Shown here piece by piece: positions 25,519 through 35,207 of a stretch of 64,000 bases of DNA. Position numbers and translations under genes: made by a program. The notes below the pieces were generated by a model. That model worked only from the letters and a program-made list of their open reading frames with translations, did no database searches and had not been told where the DNA came from. Numbering within the stretch: the first letter of the stretch is position 1; every line of letters begins with the position of its first letter. Source of the DNA: JAIQFL01 sp035501495 (GTDB lineage: Bacteria; Acidobacteriota; Terriglobia; Bryobacterales; Bryobacteraceae); NCBI GenBank assembly GCA_035501495.1, contig DATJWB010000279.1, forward strand, positions 31,127 through 95,126, in the 5' to 3' direction.

Positions 25519-27198
25519 GTGAAGCGCCGGTCCTTTCTGCAAGCTGCCCTTGGATTTCGTCTCTATCGCCCACTCTTCGCGGCCCCGCCGGCACATCGCG
25601 GATTCGAGGACGTCGCGCAAAAAGCCGGCGTGGGCTTTCGCCACCAGGCCTCTAAAACATCTCAGAAGTACCTGCCGGAATCGATGGGCGCGGGCGTGGC
25701 CATGTTTGATTACAACAACGATGGCCGATTGGATCTGTTCTTCGTGAATGGCGCCGCACTGCGCGATCCCATGCCCCCCGGCGCCAGGCCCGATAAGTCC
25801 GACCCGCGCTTCTGGAATCGTCTGTTCCGCAACAACGGAGACGGCACCTTCGCCGACGTCACCGAGGCGGCCGGACTCCGCGGCGAGGGCTACGGCATGG
25901 GCAGCGCCACCGGCGACTACAACAACGACGGCCGGACCGATCTTTTCGTCACCGGCGTCGGCCGCAATGCTCTCTACCGCAACAACGGCGATGGCACCTT
26001 CACCGACGTGACGGAACAGGCGGGCGTAGCGGGGTCAGGCTGGTCGGTATCCGCCTGCTTCGTGGATTACGACAACGACGGGCGCCTGGACCTGATCGTG
26101 ACGCGCTATCTCGATTGGGATTTCGACAGGAACATCTTCTGCGGCGACCGCCGCCCGGGCTATCGCAGCTACTGCCACCCCAACGAATTCAAGCCCGTCA
26201 CCCACCTGGTCTACCATAATCGCGGCGATGGAACGTTCGCCGATGTTTCGAAGACCTGCGGACTCGGAAGTTCACCAGCCAAGGGCCTCGGCATCGCGGT
26301 CAACGATTTCGACCGCGACGGCTGGCCTGACATCGTGATTGCCAACGACTCCTTCCCCGAGCAACTCTTCCGCAACAATCGGGACGGCACCTTCACGGAA
26401 GTCGCAAACGAAATTGGCCTGGCATACGACGAAGACGGCAAGACTTACGCCGGCATGGGGGTCGATTTCGCCGACTACAACAATGACGGCTGGCCGGACG
26501 TGTTTATCAACGCGCTCTATTCGCAAGGATACGCGCTGTATCGGAATCAGCAGGGCAAGACTTTCGACTACGTCTCGCGGCAAGCGGGCATTGGCTCGGC
26601 CAGCACGCATCATTCGGGCTGGGGCGCGAAGTTCGTGGACTACGACAACGACGGATGGAAGGACCTCTTCGTCGTGCAGGGCCACGTGATGGACAACATC
26701 GAGTTGACCGAGCCTGGCGCCCGCTATCGCGAGCCGCTTCTTCTGCTGCAAAACCGGCAAGGTAAATTCGAAGATATCTCGAAGCTGGCTGGCGCCCCGT
26801 TTCAAACTCCACTCGCGGCTCGCGGCGCGGCGTTCGGCGACCTGAATAACGACGGTTTCGTGGACGCCGCCATCAATTGCAACGATGGCCCGGCGCTGGT
26901 GCTGATGAACCGGGGCGGCAACGGCAACCACTGGCTCCTGATCAATACCGTCGGGACCCGCGGCAATCGCGACGGCATCGGCGCGCGGATCCGGGTGGTC
27001 TTGGAATCGGGGCTCGAACAGCACGGGTACGTGAGCAGCGCAGGCAGCTACGCATCCGCGAATGATAAGCGGGTACACTTCGGTCTTGGCCGGGACGCGA
27101 CGGCGCGCCTCGTCGAAATCGCCTGGCCGGGCGGTCAAATCCAGCGGCTGGAGAACGTCCGCGCCGACCAGGTGCTTACGATCATGGAGCCGCGATAA
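25519..27198 (+). CDS. CRTAC1-family FG-GAP/ASPIC-UnbV protein 1
   Basis: A 559-residue exported protein starting at GTG (VKRRSFLQAALGFRL, a short Tat-like signal). It carries at least seven FG-GAP beta-propeller repeats with Ca-binding-like DxNxDG motifs (FDYNNDGRLDLFF, GDYNNDGRTDLFV, VDYDNDGRLDLIV, NDFDRDGWPDIVI, ADYNNDGWPDVFI). The C-terminus is the ASPIC/UnbV domain (GIGARIRVV...VHFGLGRDATARLVEIAWPGG). Proteins of this kind are numerous in Solibacter-like genomes; roles in carbohydrate or surface binding are proposed but not shown. The next gene follows after 19 bases. Confidence 0.85.
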   Translation: MKRRSFLQAALGFRLYRPLFAAPPAHRGFEDVAQKAGVGFRHQASKTSQKYLPESMGAGVAMFDYNNDGRLDLFFVNGAALRDPMPPGARPDKSDPRFWNRLFRNNGDGTFADVTEAAGLRGEGYGMGSATGDYNNDGRTDLFVTGVGRNALYRNNGDGTFTDVTEQAGVAGSGWSVSACFVDYDNDGRLDLIVTRYLDWDFDRNIFCGDRRPGYRSYCHPNEFKPVTHLVYHNRGDGTFADVSKTCGLGSSPAKGLGIAVNDFDRDGWPDIVIANDSFPEQLFRNNRDGTFTEVANEIGLAYDEDGKTYAGMGVDFADYNNDGWPDVFINALYSQGYALYRNQQGKTFDYVSRQAGIGSASTHHSGWGAKFVDYDNDGWKDLFVVQGHVMDNIELTEPGARYREPLLLLQNRQGKFEDISKLAGAPFQTPLAARGAAFGDLNNDGFVDAAINCNDGPALVLMNRGGNGNHWLLINTVGTRGNRDGIGARIRVVLESGLEQHGYVSSAGSYASANDKRVHFGLGRDATARLVEIAWPGGQIQRLENVRADQVLTIMEPR

Positions 27199-27217
27199 GA
27201 TTCTTGGAGGGATCGCC

Positions 27218-29116
27218 ATGCGCTGGCTGTGGGCGGCATTCGGAACTGTTTTCCTGGGGATCGCGCTTTCGGGAGTCATGCTCTCGCAACCGCCTGCCAA
27301 GGCGATTCCGCATCCCGATCCCGACATCGGTGTCGAGTCGCTGGCCGCCCGGAAGAAGGCGCAACTGGCGACGGTCAGTCAGTTCAAAGTCTTCTACCAG
27401 TTCCAATTCCAGGACAAGCTGAAAGAGAGCGGCATCACCTTCATCCACCGCATCGTGAACGATGCGGGCAAGACGTACAAGCCCGTGCACTACGATCACG
27501 GCACCGGAATCGCCGTTGCGGACGTGGACGGCGACGGCCTCTACGACATCTACTTCGTCAACCAGCACGGCGCCAACGAACTTTGGAAGAACCTGGGCGG
27601 CGGCAAGTTCCAGAACATCACCACGCAGGCCGGAGTGGCCGTCGCGGACCGCATCAACGTCACCGCCTCCTTCGCCGATATCGACAACGACGGCGACCAG
27701 GACCTCTTCGTGACCACGGTGCTCGGCGGCAATATCCTGTTCGAGAACGACGGTCACGGCCACTTCAAAGACATCTCTCATGCCGCGGGAGTCGATCTGG
27801 TATCGCATTCCTCCGGCGCGGTCTTCGTGGATTACGACAACGACGGTTTGGTGGATCTGCTGGTCTGTAACGCCGGCAGGTACACCACCGACGCCAAGGG
27901 ACCGGACGGCGCGTACGTCGGCCTTGCCGATGCCTTCGACGGGCACATGTATCCGGAGCGCTTCGAGTATCCCGTACTGTACAAAAACCTGGGGCACAAT
28001 CGATTTCGGGATGTCACCGCGGAAGTCGGGCTGCATCCCGAGGGCTGGTGCGGCGACGCCACTTTCGCCGACCTGAATAGCGACGGCTACCCCGATCTGT
28101 ACCTCCTCAACATGATGGGCTCCAACCACTACTTCGAGAACGTCGGAGGTAAGAAATTCGTCGAGAAGACCCGCGAGTATTTTCCGCGGACACCGTGGGG
28201 CGCCATGGGCGTCAAATTCTTCGATTACGACAACGACGGGCGCCCCGACTTGTTCGTCACCGACATGCACTCGGACATGTTCAAGGAGGTCGGTCCCGAA
28301 GGCGAGAAGCGCAAAGCGCCCTCCCACCCGCCCGAATCGTTCCTCATGGGTCCCCCGGACGACTTTGTTTTCGGAAACGCGCTCTATCACAATCTGGGAG
28401 GCGGCAAATTCGAGGAAGTCTCCGACCGGATGGGGGTGGAAAACCTGTGGCCCTGGGGTGTGAGCGTTGGCGACGTCAATGCCGACGGGTGGGACGACAT
28501 CTTCATTGCAGCTTCGATGAATTTCCCCTACCGCTACGGGATCAACTCGATGCTGCTGAACAATCGCGGCGAGAAGTTCCTCGACGCCGAATTCCTGCTG
28601 GGCATCGAGCCGCGCCGCGATGGCAGGACGCACACGCCATGGTTCGACCTGGACTGCTCCGGCGCCGACAAGGAGTCGAAGTACTGCAAGGGGCAGACCG
28701 GCAAGGTGACGATCATGGCCACTCTGGGCTCGCGATCGTCGGTGCTTTTCGACCTCGATGACGATGGCGACCTCGACCTGGTGACCAACGATTTCAACTC
28801 CGAGCCGCAGGTTCTGGTGAGCAACCTCGCGGAAAAGAAACCGATTCACTGGGTGAAGATTCTGCTGGAAGGGACGGCATCGAACCGCAACGGGCTCGGC
28901 GCCACAGTGCGGGTGCGCTCGGGCGGCCGGGTGTACACGAAGCACCATGACGGCAAATCGGGCTACCTCTCGCAGAGCGCTCTGCCGCTGTATTTCGGCT
29001 TGGGCGACGCGACGAGCATCGAGCGCGTGGAAGTCGATTGGCCCTCCGGACGCAAGCAGGCCCTGACCGCTGGCCTGCGTGCCAACGAGACTATTCGGAT
29101 CAAAGAGCCGCAATGA
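27218..29116 (+). CDS. CRTAC1-family FG-GAP/ASPIC-UnbV protein 2
   Basis: A 632-residue protein with a signal anchor (LWAAFGTVFLGIALSGVML) behind a GGAGG site spaced by 7 bases. FG-GAP repeats include VADVDGDGLYDIYFV, ADIDNDGDQDLFV, VDYDNDGLVDLLV, ADLNSDGYPDLYLL and FDYDNDGRPDLFV. The C-terminus is an ASPIC/UnbV domain (GLGATVRVRSGGRVYTKHHDG, YFGLGDATSIERVEVDWPSG). It is probably co-transcribed with the gene before it. A repeat element overlaps the last base of its stop codon. Confidence 0.85.
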   Translation: MRWLWAAFGTVFLGIALSGVMLSQPPAKAIPHPDPDIGVESLAARKKAQLATVSQFKVFYQFQFQDKLKESGITFIHRIVNDAGKTYKPVHYDHGTGIAVADVDGDGLYDIYFVNQHGANELWKNLGGGKFQNITTQAGVAVADRINVTASFADIDNDGDQDLFVTTVLGGNILFENDGHGHFKDISHAAGVDLVSHSSGAVFVDYDNDGLVDLLVCNAGRYTTDAKGPDGAYVGLADAFDGHMYPERFEYPVLYKNLGHNRFRDVTAEVGLHPEGWCGDATFADLNSDGYPDLYLLNMMGSNHYFENVGGKKFVEKTREYFPRTPWGAMGVKFFDYDNDGRPDLFVTDMHSDMFKEVGPEGEKRKAPSHPPESFLMGPPDDFVFGNALYHNLGGGKFEEVSDRMGVENLWPWGVSVGDVNADGWDDIFIAASMNFPYRYGINSMLLNNRGEKFLDAEFLLGIEPRRDGRTHTPWFDLDCSGADKESKYCKGQTGKVTIMATLGSRSSVLFDLDDDGDLDLVTNDFNSEPQVLVSNLAEKKPIHWVKILLEGTASNRNGLGATVRVRSGGRVYTKHHDGKSGYLSQSALPLYFGLGDATSIERVEVDWPSGRKQALTAGLRANETIRIKEPQ

Positions 29117-29177
29117 TGTGGCGCGGAAACTCGTGTCTGCCGCGTCGGCACCCATACCGGCGCTTTTTTTGGTCGCC
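29116..29177 (+). repeat. Terminator-like intergenic repeat, copy 3
   Basis: Starts on the last base of the FG-GAP stop codon. Second hairpin: GCGTCGGCA (29142-29150), loop CCCA, TACCGGCGC (29155-29163) with one C/A mismatch, followed by seven T and GGTCGCC. The first hairpin is degraded. It lies between two convergent genes. Confidence 0.7.
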
Positions 29178-29237
29178 ACCAGTCGGCGCTTCCGGGCGTC
29201 ATCGGCGCCGTAGTGCGTACACGCCCGCGCCACATCG

Positions 29238-30977
29238 CTACCTCCCCATCTTCGCTTTCTTTACGATCCCTGCCCCTTCCTTCACCACTACCAACTGACT
29301 GGCCGCGACCCGCTTCAGCATCTCTATCGCGCCGCTCGGCCAGCGAATCTCCAGATCGGCCATCGCCGCCGGCCCCAATCCAAAATGCAGGCGCGAATCG
29401 CTCGCTGAATAATAGCTCGACTGGCTGACCACCTCCTGCGCCTGCATCTTGCCCCCATAGAATGCCGTCACTCGCGCCCCGATCGCGCCCCGGTTCGATT
29501 TCACTCCCTCGAGCTTGACCTTCAGCCAGTGGCCATCCCCAGTCACGTCGTTCCTGAGCAGCGATGGCGGCTCGTTCAGATTCACGATCAGAATATCCAG
29601 ATCGCCGTCGTTGTCGAAATCGCCAAAAGCGCATCCGCGGCTGCAATGCGGCTCGGAAATCGCGGGACCGGCCTGGTCGATCAGTTCCTCGAATCTCCCG
29701 TTCCCCAGATTGCGGAACAGCACCCGCGGGGTCTTGAGCGGGTATGCCGCAAGCTTCTCGGCAACCTCCGGATAAGTACTTCCGGTGACGATGAACAGAT
29801 CAGGATTGCCGTCGTTATCCAGGTCCACGATCCCGGCTCCCCATCCGACAAATCGCGTCTCTACACCCAACCCGCTCACCACGCTCACATCGTCGAAGTA
29901 TTCCTTGCCGTTATTCCGGTACAGAATGCTGGTGTCGTCGGAGAAGTGGGTCTTCAGAATATCCAGGTTGCCGTCGAGATTGAAATCGCCGATGCCGACG
30001 CCCATGCCGGCCTGCTCGTTGCCGTCTTCATTCAGCGCCACCCCGGCTTCCAGGCCGATGTCGGTGAATGTGCCGTCGCGATTGTTGCGGAGCAGAAAGC
30101 TGGGCGTCGAATCGCAGGCCACGTAGATGTCCGGCCAGCCGTCGTTGTTGAAGTCGGCCGCCACTACCGTCATCATGTAGCTGCCCTTCGCCTTGAGAAT
30201 GCCCGATGACGCGCTGACGTCCGTAAATACGCCCTTACCGTTATTGCGATAGAGTGAGCCGGTGCCCGGTGTGAGGCCACGCGGCCCGCACATCACCGGA
30301 ACGCCCTTCCATGTACAATTCGAACTGCTGCCGGGCTTGCCCGCGGTTTCGAAATCGAAGTCCAGGTAATTGGCCACGAAGAGGTCCAGATGCCCGTCCC
30401 GGTTGTAATCCAGAAACGAGCATCCCGAACCCCACCTCGTGCCGTCATGGAGCAACCCGGCTTCTTTCGTGACATCGGTGAACGTGCCGTCGCCGTTATT
30501 CCGGTAGAGCACATTCTGTCCCCAATACGTGACAAACAGATCGTCGAATCCGTCGTTGTTGTAATCGCCCACGGCCACCGACGACGCCCATCCCGTGCGG
30601 CGAAGGCCGGCCCGGTCGGTCACATCCGTAAACGTGCCGTCGCGATTGTTCCTGTAAAGGCGATTCGTCGCATCCGGCGAACCGGTCAGCCGCGTGCCGC
30701 TCAGCACGAAGATGTCCAGCCATCCGTCGTTATCGTAGTCGATCAACGCGGCGCCGCAACCGGTCGCTTCGAGAATAAACGTCTTGTGGTCGTCCACGCC
30801 CCAAATCACAGGCTCGCGCAACCCCGCCTCTTTCGCGACGTCAGTGAACCGCGCGTGGAATGGCAGCCCGGACGGTTTGCCTCTGGGCGTTGGTATTACG
30901 TTGCGGGTGGATTCGCCCTGTCCGGAGGCGCGCCACGCGCTCAGGAGCAGCAGTTCCAGGCTCCGTCTTCGAGTCAT
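29238..30977 (-). CDS. CRTAC1-family FG-GAP/ASPIC-UnbV protein 3
   Basis: A 579-residue protein starting MTRRRSLELLLLSAWRASGQ, a probable signal. FG-GAP repeats include IDYDNDGWLDIFVL, GDYNNDGFDDLFV, LDYNRDGHLDLFV, ADFNNDGWPDIYV, GDFNLDGNLDI and GDFDNDGDLDILI. The ASPIC/UnbV end is AIGARVTAFYGGK...LHFGLGPAAMADLEIRWPSG. Its ATG overlaps the stop of the GH92 gene by one base (TAATG), so it is read from the same message and may serve as a partner of that exported glycosidase. Confidence 0.85.
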   Translation of the reverse strand: MTRRRSLELLLLSAWRASGQGESTRNVIPTPRGKPSGLPFHARFTDVAKEAGLREPVIWGVDDHKTFILEATGCGAALIDYDNDGWLDIFVLSGTRLTGSPDATNRLYRNNRDGTFTDVTDRAGLRRTGWASSVAVGDYNNDGFDDLFVTYWGQNVLYRNNGDGTFTDVTKEAGLLHDGTRWGSGCSFLDYNRDGHLDLFVANYLDFDFETAGKPGSSSNCTWKGVPVMCGPRGLTPGTGSLYRNNGKGVFTDVSASSGILKAKGSYMMTVVAADFNNDGWPDIYVACDSTPSFLLRNNRDGTFTDIGLEAGVALNEDGNEQAGMGVGIGDFNLDGNLDILKTHFSDDTSILYRNNGKEYFDDVSVVSGLGVETRFVGWGAGIVDLDNDGNPDLFIVTGSTYPEVAEKLAAYPLKTPRVLFRNLGNGRFEELIDQAGPAISEPHCSRGCAFGDFDNDGDLDILIVNLNEPPSLLRNDVTGDGHWLKVKLEGVKSNRGAIGARVTAFYGGKMQAQEVVSQSSYYSASDSRLHFGLGPAAMADLEIRWPSGAIEMLKRVAASQLVVVKEGAGIVKKAKMGR

Positions 30978-33349
30978 TACGGAGTCATCGACGGTGGAGC
31001 AGCGCTCGGGTCGGCGCCCCATGCCTTGTTCGGTGCCGGCCCCATGTTGAAAACGATTCGGCCCCCGTTGACGATATCCGTGTGGCTGAACCACGGCTTG
31101 TTCAGCGGCTGGCCGTTCAGGGTCGCCGACTGAATGTAGAGATTCTTCCCGGAGTTGTTGTTGGCGACGATGGTCAGGTTTTTGCCATTGCCCAGATGAA
31201 TTACCGCCTCGTCGAAGATCGGGCTGCCGATGATGTATTCCGGGCGCGCCGGGTCCACCGGATAGAATCCCAGCGCGCTCATCACGTACCAGGAAGACGT
31301 GGCGCCCTGGTCGTCCATGCCGGGAAACGCAAGCCCGTACTGGTCGCTGCCGTACATCTCGTTCAGGATGCGCCGCGCCAGTTCCTGCGTCTTCCAGGGC
31401 TGGCCGGCCCAGTCGTAGTAATACGCGGTCTGCTGGTCCGGCTGGTTGCCCTGAACATACTGCCCGATCATGCCCGTGCAATCGCGGCAAATGCCATGGG
31501 GATTGTAGGGCGTGGTGAAGAACTCGTCCAGCTTCGCCGCGAACTTCTCGCGCCCGCCCAGCAGGTTCATCAGCCCCTTGACGTCGTGCGGCACCAGCCA
31601 CAGCGTGGACCACCCCGACGCTTCCTTCATCATGAAGTTGTAATAAGGCTCGCGCGGGTCGAACGGCGAGATCCAGTTGCCGTCGGCGGTTTTGCCCCGC
31701 ATGAACCCGACCGAGGGATCGAACACGTTCTGGTAATTGTGGGCGCGCTTGAGGAACATCTGGTAGTCGTCCTCCTTGCCCAGTTTCCTGGCATAAGTGG
31801 CCAGGCAGTAGTCGTCCCAACTGTATTCCAGTGTCTTGGCGACCCCGGCATTTCCGGCAGCATAGGGAGGGCTGGGATCGCGGTCGGGGATAAAGTCGGA
31901 CACCCAGCCTTTTTGCAGATATTCCTCGAGGTTGCGGCGCGGCCCCTGGATGTCCGTCGCGTTCTTGCGAAGGTACTCGTAGGTGCCCTCCCAGTCGAAC
32001 TTCAGCCCGCGCTGCCAGTCTCCCAGGTACATCAATACAGCGTGATCTCCGTGGAACGAAACCCCCATGTAGCCGGTCTCTTTCGCCATGTCGAGCTGCG
32101 AGCGGAGGATGTCCACCTTGGTATCCGGCTCCAGCAGGGTCAGCAGCACGATCTGATTGCGCCCGGTATCCCAGAACGGCACCTGTCCGTAGCGGTCGTA
32201 TTCGGCGGTCTTGACCTTGCCGTCCAGCCCGGTGAACGTCTCACCCTTCCTGGCCACCAGCCGGGGGCTGGCCAGCGAGTGGAGCAGGTTCGAGTAAAAC
32301 AGCATTCTCTGCTTCCCGGTCCCACCCTTCACCTCGATCTGATTCAACTTATGCGCCCAGGCACTTTCCGCCTGCGTTCGAACCTGGTCGAAGTTCCAGC
32401 CAGGATCTTCCGCCGCGAGCCGCTTCTCGGCCGCGTCGTAACTCTCGCCGGAGGACACTTTCACCAGGACCTGCTCGCCCTGAGTCGTGGCGAATCGCAA
32501 ATATGCGCCGGCATAAGGTCCGGACACGGACCGGCCTCCCGGAGTCACATTGCTGTTGCCCAGCATGGACCCTCTTCCGGGCGCGGCGCCCTGTGCGGGC
32601 GGAACCTGGCGGAACACTCCATACGACTCGAAGGGCTTGGAGAACTCGGCGACATAGAACGAAGCGCCTCCGCCGAAGTTGTTCCCGCCCCGCGCGCCCC
32701 GTCCCCCGCCGCCGGTGCGGTGGCCGTGTATGGTGCGGTCGCCGACGATCTCGACTTCGCCGCCGATCCGTCCGAGATCGAGTACCACGTGTGCGCGGTC
32801 GCTTGCCGGAAAGGTAAGCCGGAAGATGCCGGTCCACGTGGTGGCGGTCATTTCCACCTTGGTGTTGTAGTCGTCGAGGAAAGCCGTGTAATACCCCGGG
32901 GAAGCTTTCTCCTTGGCCTTGTCGTAGACTGACGTGCTTCGCTCGGGAGGCACCGTCCAATTGCCGACCACCGGCATGATGGTGAAGCCGCCGCCCGCGC
33001 CGCGTGAATCCCCGCTCGAAAACCCGATCATGGTGCGATGCGGATATACGTATGGATAGTTCACTCCCGCGGGATAGGAAACATCCAGGTTTTTATTGAT
33101 CGGGCTCAGATTCGTGGAGCTGTGCGGGAGGACCGCGCCGGGAGAAGTGAAGCCCGTGTACAACTCCTCGCCCGGAGGAGGGGCGTTGCCAATCAGTTTT
33201 GGATTGTCGAGCGGCGCGGTTCCAACCAGGGCATTGGCATAATCCACCGGCCTTTTTTCAGAGTTGGGAGTTCTGCTCTGGAAGCCCAACAGCAGAACGC
33301 TGGACAGCGCTAACAGACCGCGGTACCTTCGAGCGGAGTCGGCAAACAT
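30977..33349 (-). CDS. GH92 alpha-mannosidase-like glycosidase, exported
   Basis: A 790-residue protein with an N-terminal membrane/signal segment (LLALSSVLLLGF). The GH92 layout is visible: an N-terminal beta-sandwich (VDYANALVGTAPLD, GFTSPGAVLPH, YPYVYPHRTMIGFSSG) and a C-terminal (alpha/alpha)6 barrel with GYMGVSFHGDHAVLMYLGD, PHDVKGLMNLLGG, GQPWKTQELARRIL and the catalytic-acid region FPGMDDQGATSSWYVMSALGFYPVDP. GH92 enzymes are Ca-dependent exo-alpha-mannosidases acting by inversion. Linkage preference cannot be told. It shares a transcript with FG-GAP protein 3. Confidence 0.9.
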   Translation of the reverse strand: MFADSARRYRGLLALSSVLLLGFQSRTPNSEKRPVDYANALVGTAPLDNPKLIGNAPPPGEELYTGFTSPGAVLPHSSTNLSPINKNLDVSYPAGVNYPYVYPHRTMIGFSSGDSRGAGGGFTIMPVVGNWTVPPERSTSVYDKAKEKASPGYYTAFLDDYNTKVEMTATTWTGIFRLTFPASDRAHVVLDLGRIGGEVEIVGDRTIHGHRTGGGGRGARGGNNFGGGASFYVAEFSKPFESYGVFRQVPPAQGAAPGRGSMLGNSNVTPGGRSVSGPYAGAYLRFATTQGEQVLVKVSSGESYDAAEKRLAAEDPGWNFDQVRTQAESAWAHKLNQIEVKGGTGKQRMLFYSNLLHSLASPRLVARKGETFTGLDGKVKTAEYDRYGQVPFWDTGRNQIVLLTLLEPDTKVDILRSQLDMAKETGYMGVSFHGDHAVLMYLGDWQRGLKFDWEGTYEYLRKNATDIQGPRRNLEEYLQKGWVSDFIPDRDPSPPYAAGNAGVAKTLEYSWDDYCLATYARKLGKEDDYQMFLKRAHNYQNVFDPSVGFMRGKTADGNWISPFDPREPYYNFMMKEASGWSTLWLVPHDVKGLMNLLGGREKFAAKLDEFFTTPYNPHGICRDCTGMIGQYVQGNQPDQQTAYYYDWAGQPWKTQELARRILNEMYGSDQYGLAFPGMDDQGATSSWYVMSALGFYPVDPARPEYIIGSPIFDEAVIHLGNGKNLTIVANNNSGKNLYIQSATLNGQPLNKPWFSHTDIVNGGRIVFNMGPAPNKAWGADPSAAPPSMTP

Positions 33350-33433
33350 TCATGTCACCTTTCCCCAAGCATCGTTCTTCGACTCTCGAAAAGCAAGGGC
33401 GGCGCGCGCCGGTCAAGCTCATAAGATGCGCCT

Positions 33434-34912
33434 TCACTTGGCTTCGACCAGGCGGTATTGCGTCTCCTGCGACTGGCGGCGCCGGGCTTCCTCCCGCAAT
33501 GCGGTGAATCGCTTGAGCAGGGCCGGGACCTCTTGCGCGGCATCTCCCCCGGCGGACTGCAGCGCCCGGATCAGCCGGTAGAGCGCCATCTCGTCCGAGG
33601 GGTCGTCTCGCAGCGCCAGCCGGCACTGCTCGATGGCTTTGCCCGTCTCGCCGGACTGCAGATACAGGCGGCTCAGGACGTCGCGGGCCAGCGGAAAATC
33701 GGGCTTCAGACGAACCGCTTCCCGCGCCGAGTCGATGGCCTGCTGAAATTCCGGCGTACCCGCCTGTACGCCCTGCCGGCTCAGCAGCTCGGCCAGCAGG
33801 TAGTGCTGGAACTCATCCTTAGGGTTGGTCTTCAGACGTTCGCGTACGGTGACCAGGGCCTCGTCGAGATTGTTTTGCTGGATCATCGACAATCCTCGCG
33901 CCGCCGAACCAAGGCCCTGAATCGGGTCGAGGCGCTCCGCCCGGTCGAAGTCGGCGTCAGCTTTGGCATACTCGGCCAGTTGCACGTACAACACCCCGCG
34001 GGCGAGATACATCGCCGCGGAATCGCCGGCCTGCGTGAGCCCCGCGTTGATCATGTCGATCCCTACCTGAAAGGACTGATGCGTGAAAGAAAGCGCAGCG
34101 AAATCCAGATAGAGCTCCACGTTCCGGGGGTCGAGCAGGACCGCCTGTCGCAGCGCGGCCACCGCCTGAGGCGTTTGGCCCATCGACTCGAAGGCGCTCG
34201 AGGTGAGTTCCAGCGCGATTGGATCCGGCGCACTGCCGCCCGCCAGCGGTTCGAGCACGCCGATCGCGTTTCGATAGCGGGCAGCATCGATCAGGGAGAC
34301 GGCCCATGCATAGCGGGCGCGTTTGTCTTCGGGACGCAGCACTGCAAGCTGGCCGAAAACCTTGGCCGCGTCATCCGCCCGCTTCACCCTGGCGAGGCAA
34401 ATGCCATACTCGCGGAGGGCGTCGGGCTGCGATGCAATTGCCGCCGTAGCCTGGCCGTAATGTTCCACGGCCGCGGCGCAATCCTCCCGCTTCCATGCCA
34501 GGGCGCCCATCATGGCGTGCGCAGTCGGCTCGCCCGGGCGCAGTGTGAGCAGACGCTCCAAATGCGCTTGTACGTTGGGGCTGCCCGTCCGGTATTCGAT
34601 TTCCACGGCGGCCTCCAGCGCGGGAATGTAGTCCGGCGAGATCGCAATCGCACGCTCGAACACGGTTAGCGCCTGGCCGTCCTGGCGAAGGCCGGTCAAT
34701 GCCATCCCCTCGAGGACCAGAATCCGGACTTCCTTCGGCGCCGATTTCTCCGCGACCCGGGCCAGGTCGAGAGCCTCCTGAAAATGGCGGGCGCGCAGTT
34801 GAGCGGTAATGGCGCGAACGGCGTCCTCAGTGTCCGCCCCTCGGGCCGGCGGGGGGTCGCAGGTCAGCGCCAAAACAAGGAGCGCGAATCGGGCGGGCAG
34901 TCTCGAGCCCAT
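33434..34912 (-). CDS. Exported TPR-repeat protein
   Basis: A 492-residue protein. The start chosen is MGSRLPARFALLVLALTC, giving a normal signal peptide; 18 further codons are open upstream. The body is a TPR array (AITAQLRARHFQEALDLARVAEKSAP, LTVFERAIAISPDYIPALEAAVEIEY, AVAALRQAVLLDPRNVELYLDFAALSF, KADADFDRAERLDPIQGLGSAARG, AIEQCRLALRDDPSDEMALYRLIRAL). It is read toward the GH92/FG-GAP unit and may belong to the same export-associated group; binding partner unknown. Confidence 0.85.
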   Translation of the reverse strand: MGSRLPARFALLVLALTCDPPPARGADTEDAVRAITAQLRARHFQEALDLARVAEKSAPKEVRILVLEGMALTGLRQDGQALTVFERAIAISPDYIPALEAAVEIEYRTGSPNVQAHLERLLTLRPGEPTAHAMMGALAWKREDCAAAVEHYGQATAAIASQPDALREYGICLARVKRADDAAKVFGQLAVLRPEDKRARYAWAVSLIDAARYRNAIGVLEPLAGGSAPDPIALELTSSAFESMGQTPQAVAALRQAVLLDPRNVELYLDFAALSFTHQSFQVGIDMINAGLTQAGDSAAMYLARGVLYVQLAEYAKADADFDRAERLDPIQGLGSAARGLSMIQQNNLDEALVTVRERLKTNPKDEFQHYLLAELLSRQGVQAGTPEFQQAIDSAREAVRLKPDFPLARDVLSRLYLQSGETGKAIEQCRLALRDDPSDEMALYRLIRALQSAGGDAAQEVPALLKRFTALREEARRRQSQETQYRLVEAK

Positions 34913-35075
34913 GGGAACAGCGTAGCGCATCGCGTGTGCCAAGGATCTGACTGAAAGCCTTTGCAAGCTTGGCCCGTGTTTGGCTCCCGTGACGGGCTGA
35001 ATGGCGTGGAATTATTGGACATGAAGGGCATCGGCTGGCCACTGGCAAAATTTTGCAAGCGCTTAAATAATTTCG

Positions 35076-35104
35076 TTGACTTGCTGGAAAACTCATAGTA
35101 TAAA
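35076..35104 (+). promoter_or_regulatory. Sigma-70-type promoter of the Oar-like receptor gene
   Basis: TTGACT (35076-35081), a 17-base spacer and TATAAA (35099-35104), a near-consensus housekeeping promoter in an AT-rich patch of an otherwise GC-rich window. It sits about 100 bases before the receptor start codon, leaving a sizeable 5' leader. Confidence 0.7.
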
Positions 35105-35207
35105 TTCACTAGTCTGAGGAACGAGGGGTAAGTTTCCCTACATGAGAGGGTGACCGAAACAGCCAACGTTTTGAGCGCGTGTACTCTGCGCTCCTTGCGG
35201 GAAGGGG

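Noticed and set aside
27182..29233. A 683-codon open frame on the minus strand
   Set aside because: Antisense to the repeated DNDG codons of the second FG-GAP protein, giving Val/Ile/Val-rich repeats without a family.
25690..30700. Periodic DNA repeats that might suggest a CRISPR array or tandem repeats
   Set aside because: The periodicity comes from DxNxDG codons of FG-GAP repeats in coding frames; there are no uniform repeats with unique spacers.
30860..32932. A 690-codon open frame on the plus strand
   Set aside because: Antisense to the GH92 gene; no start signal or domain.
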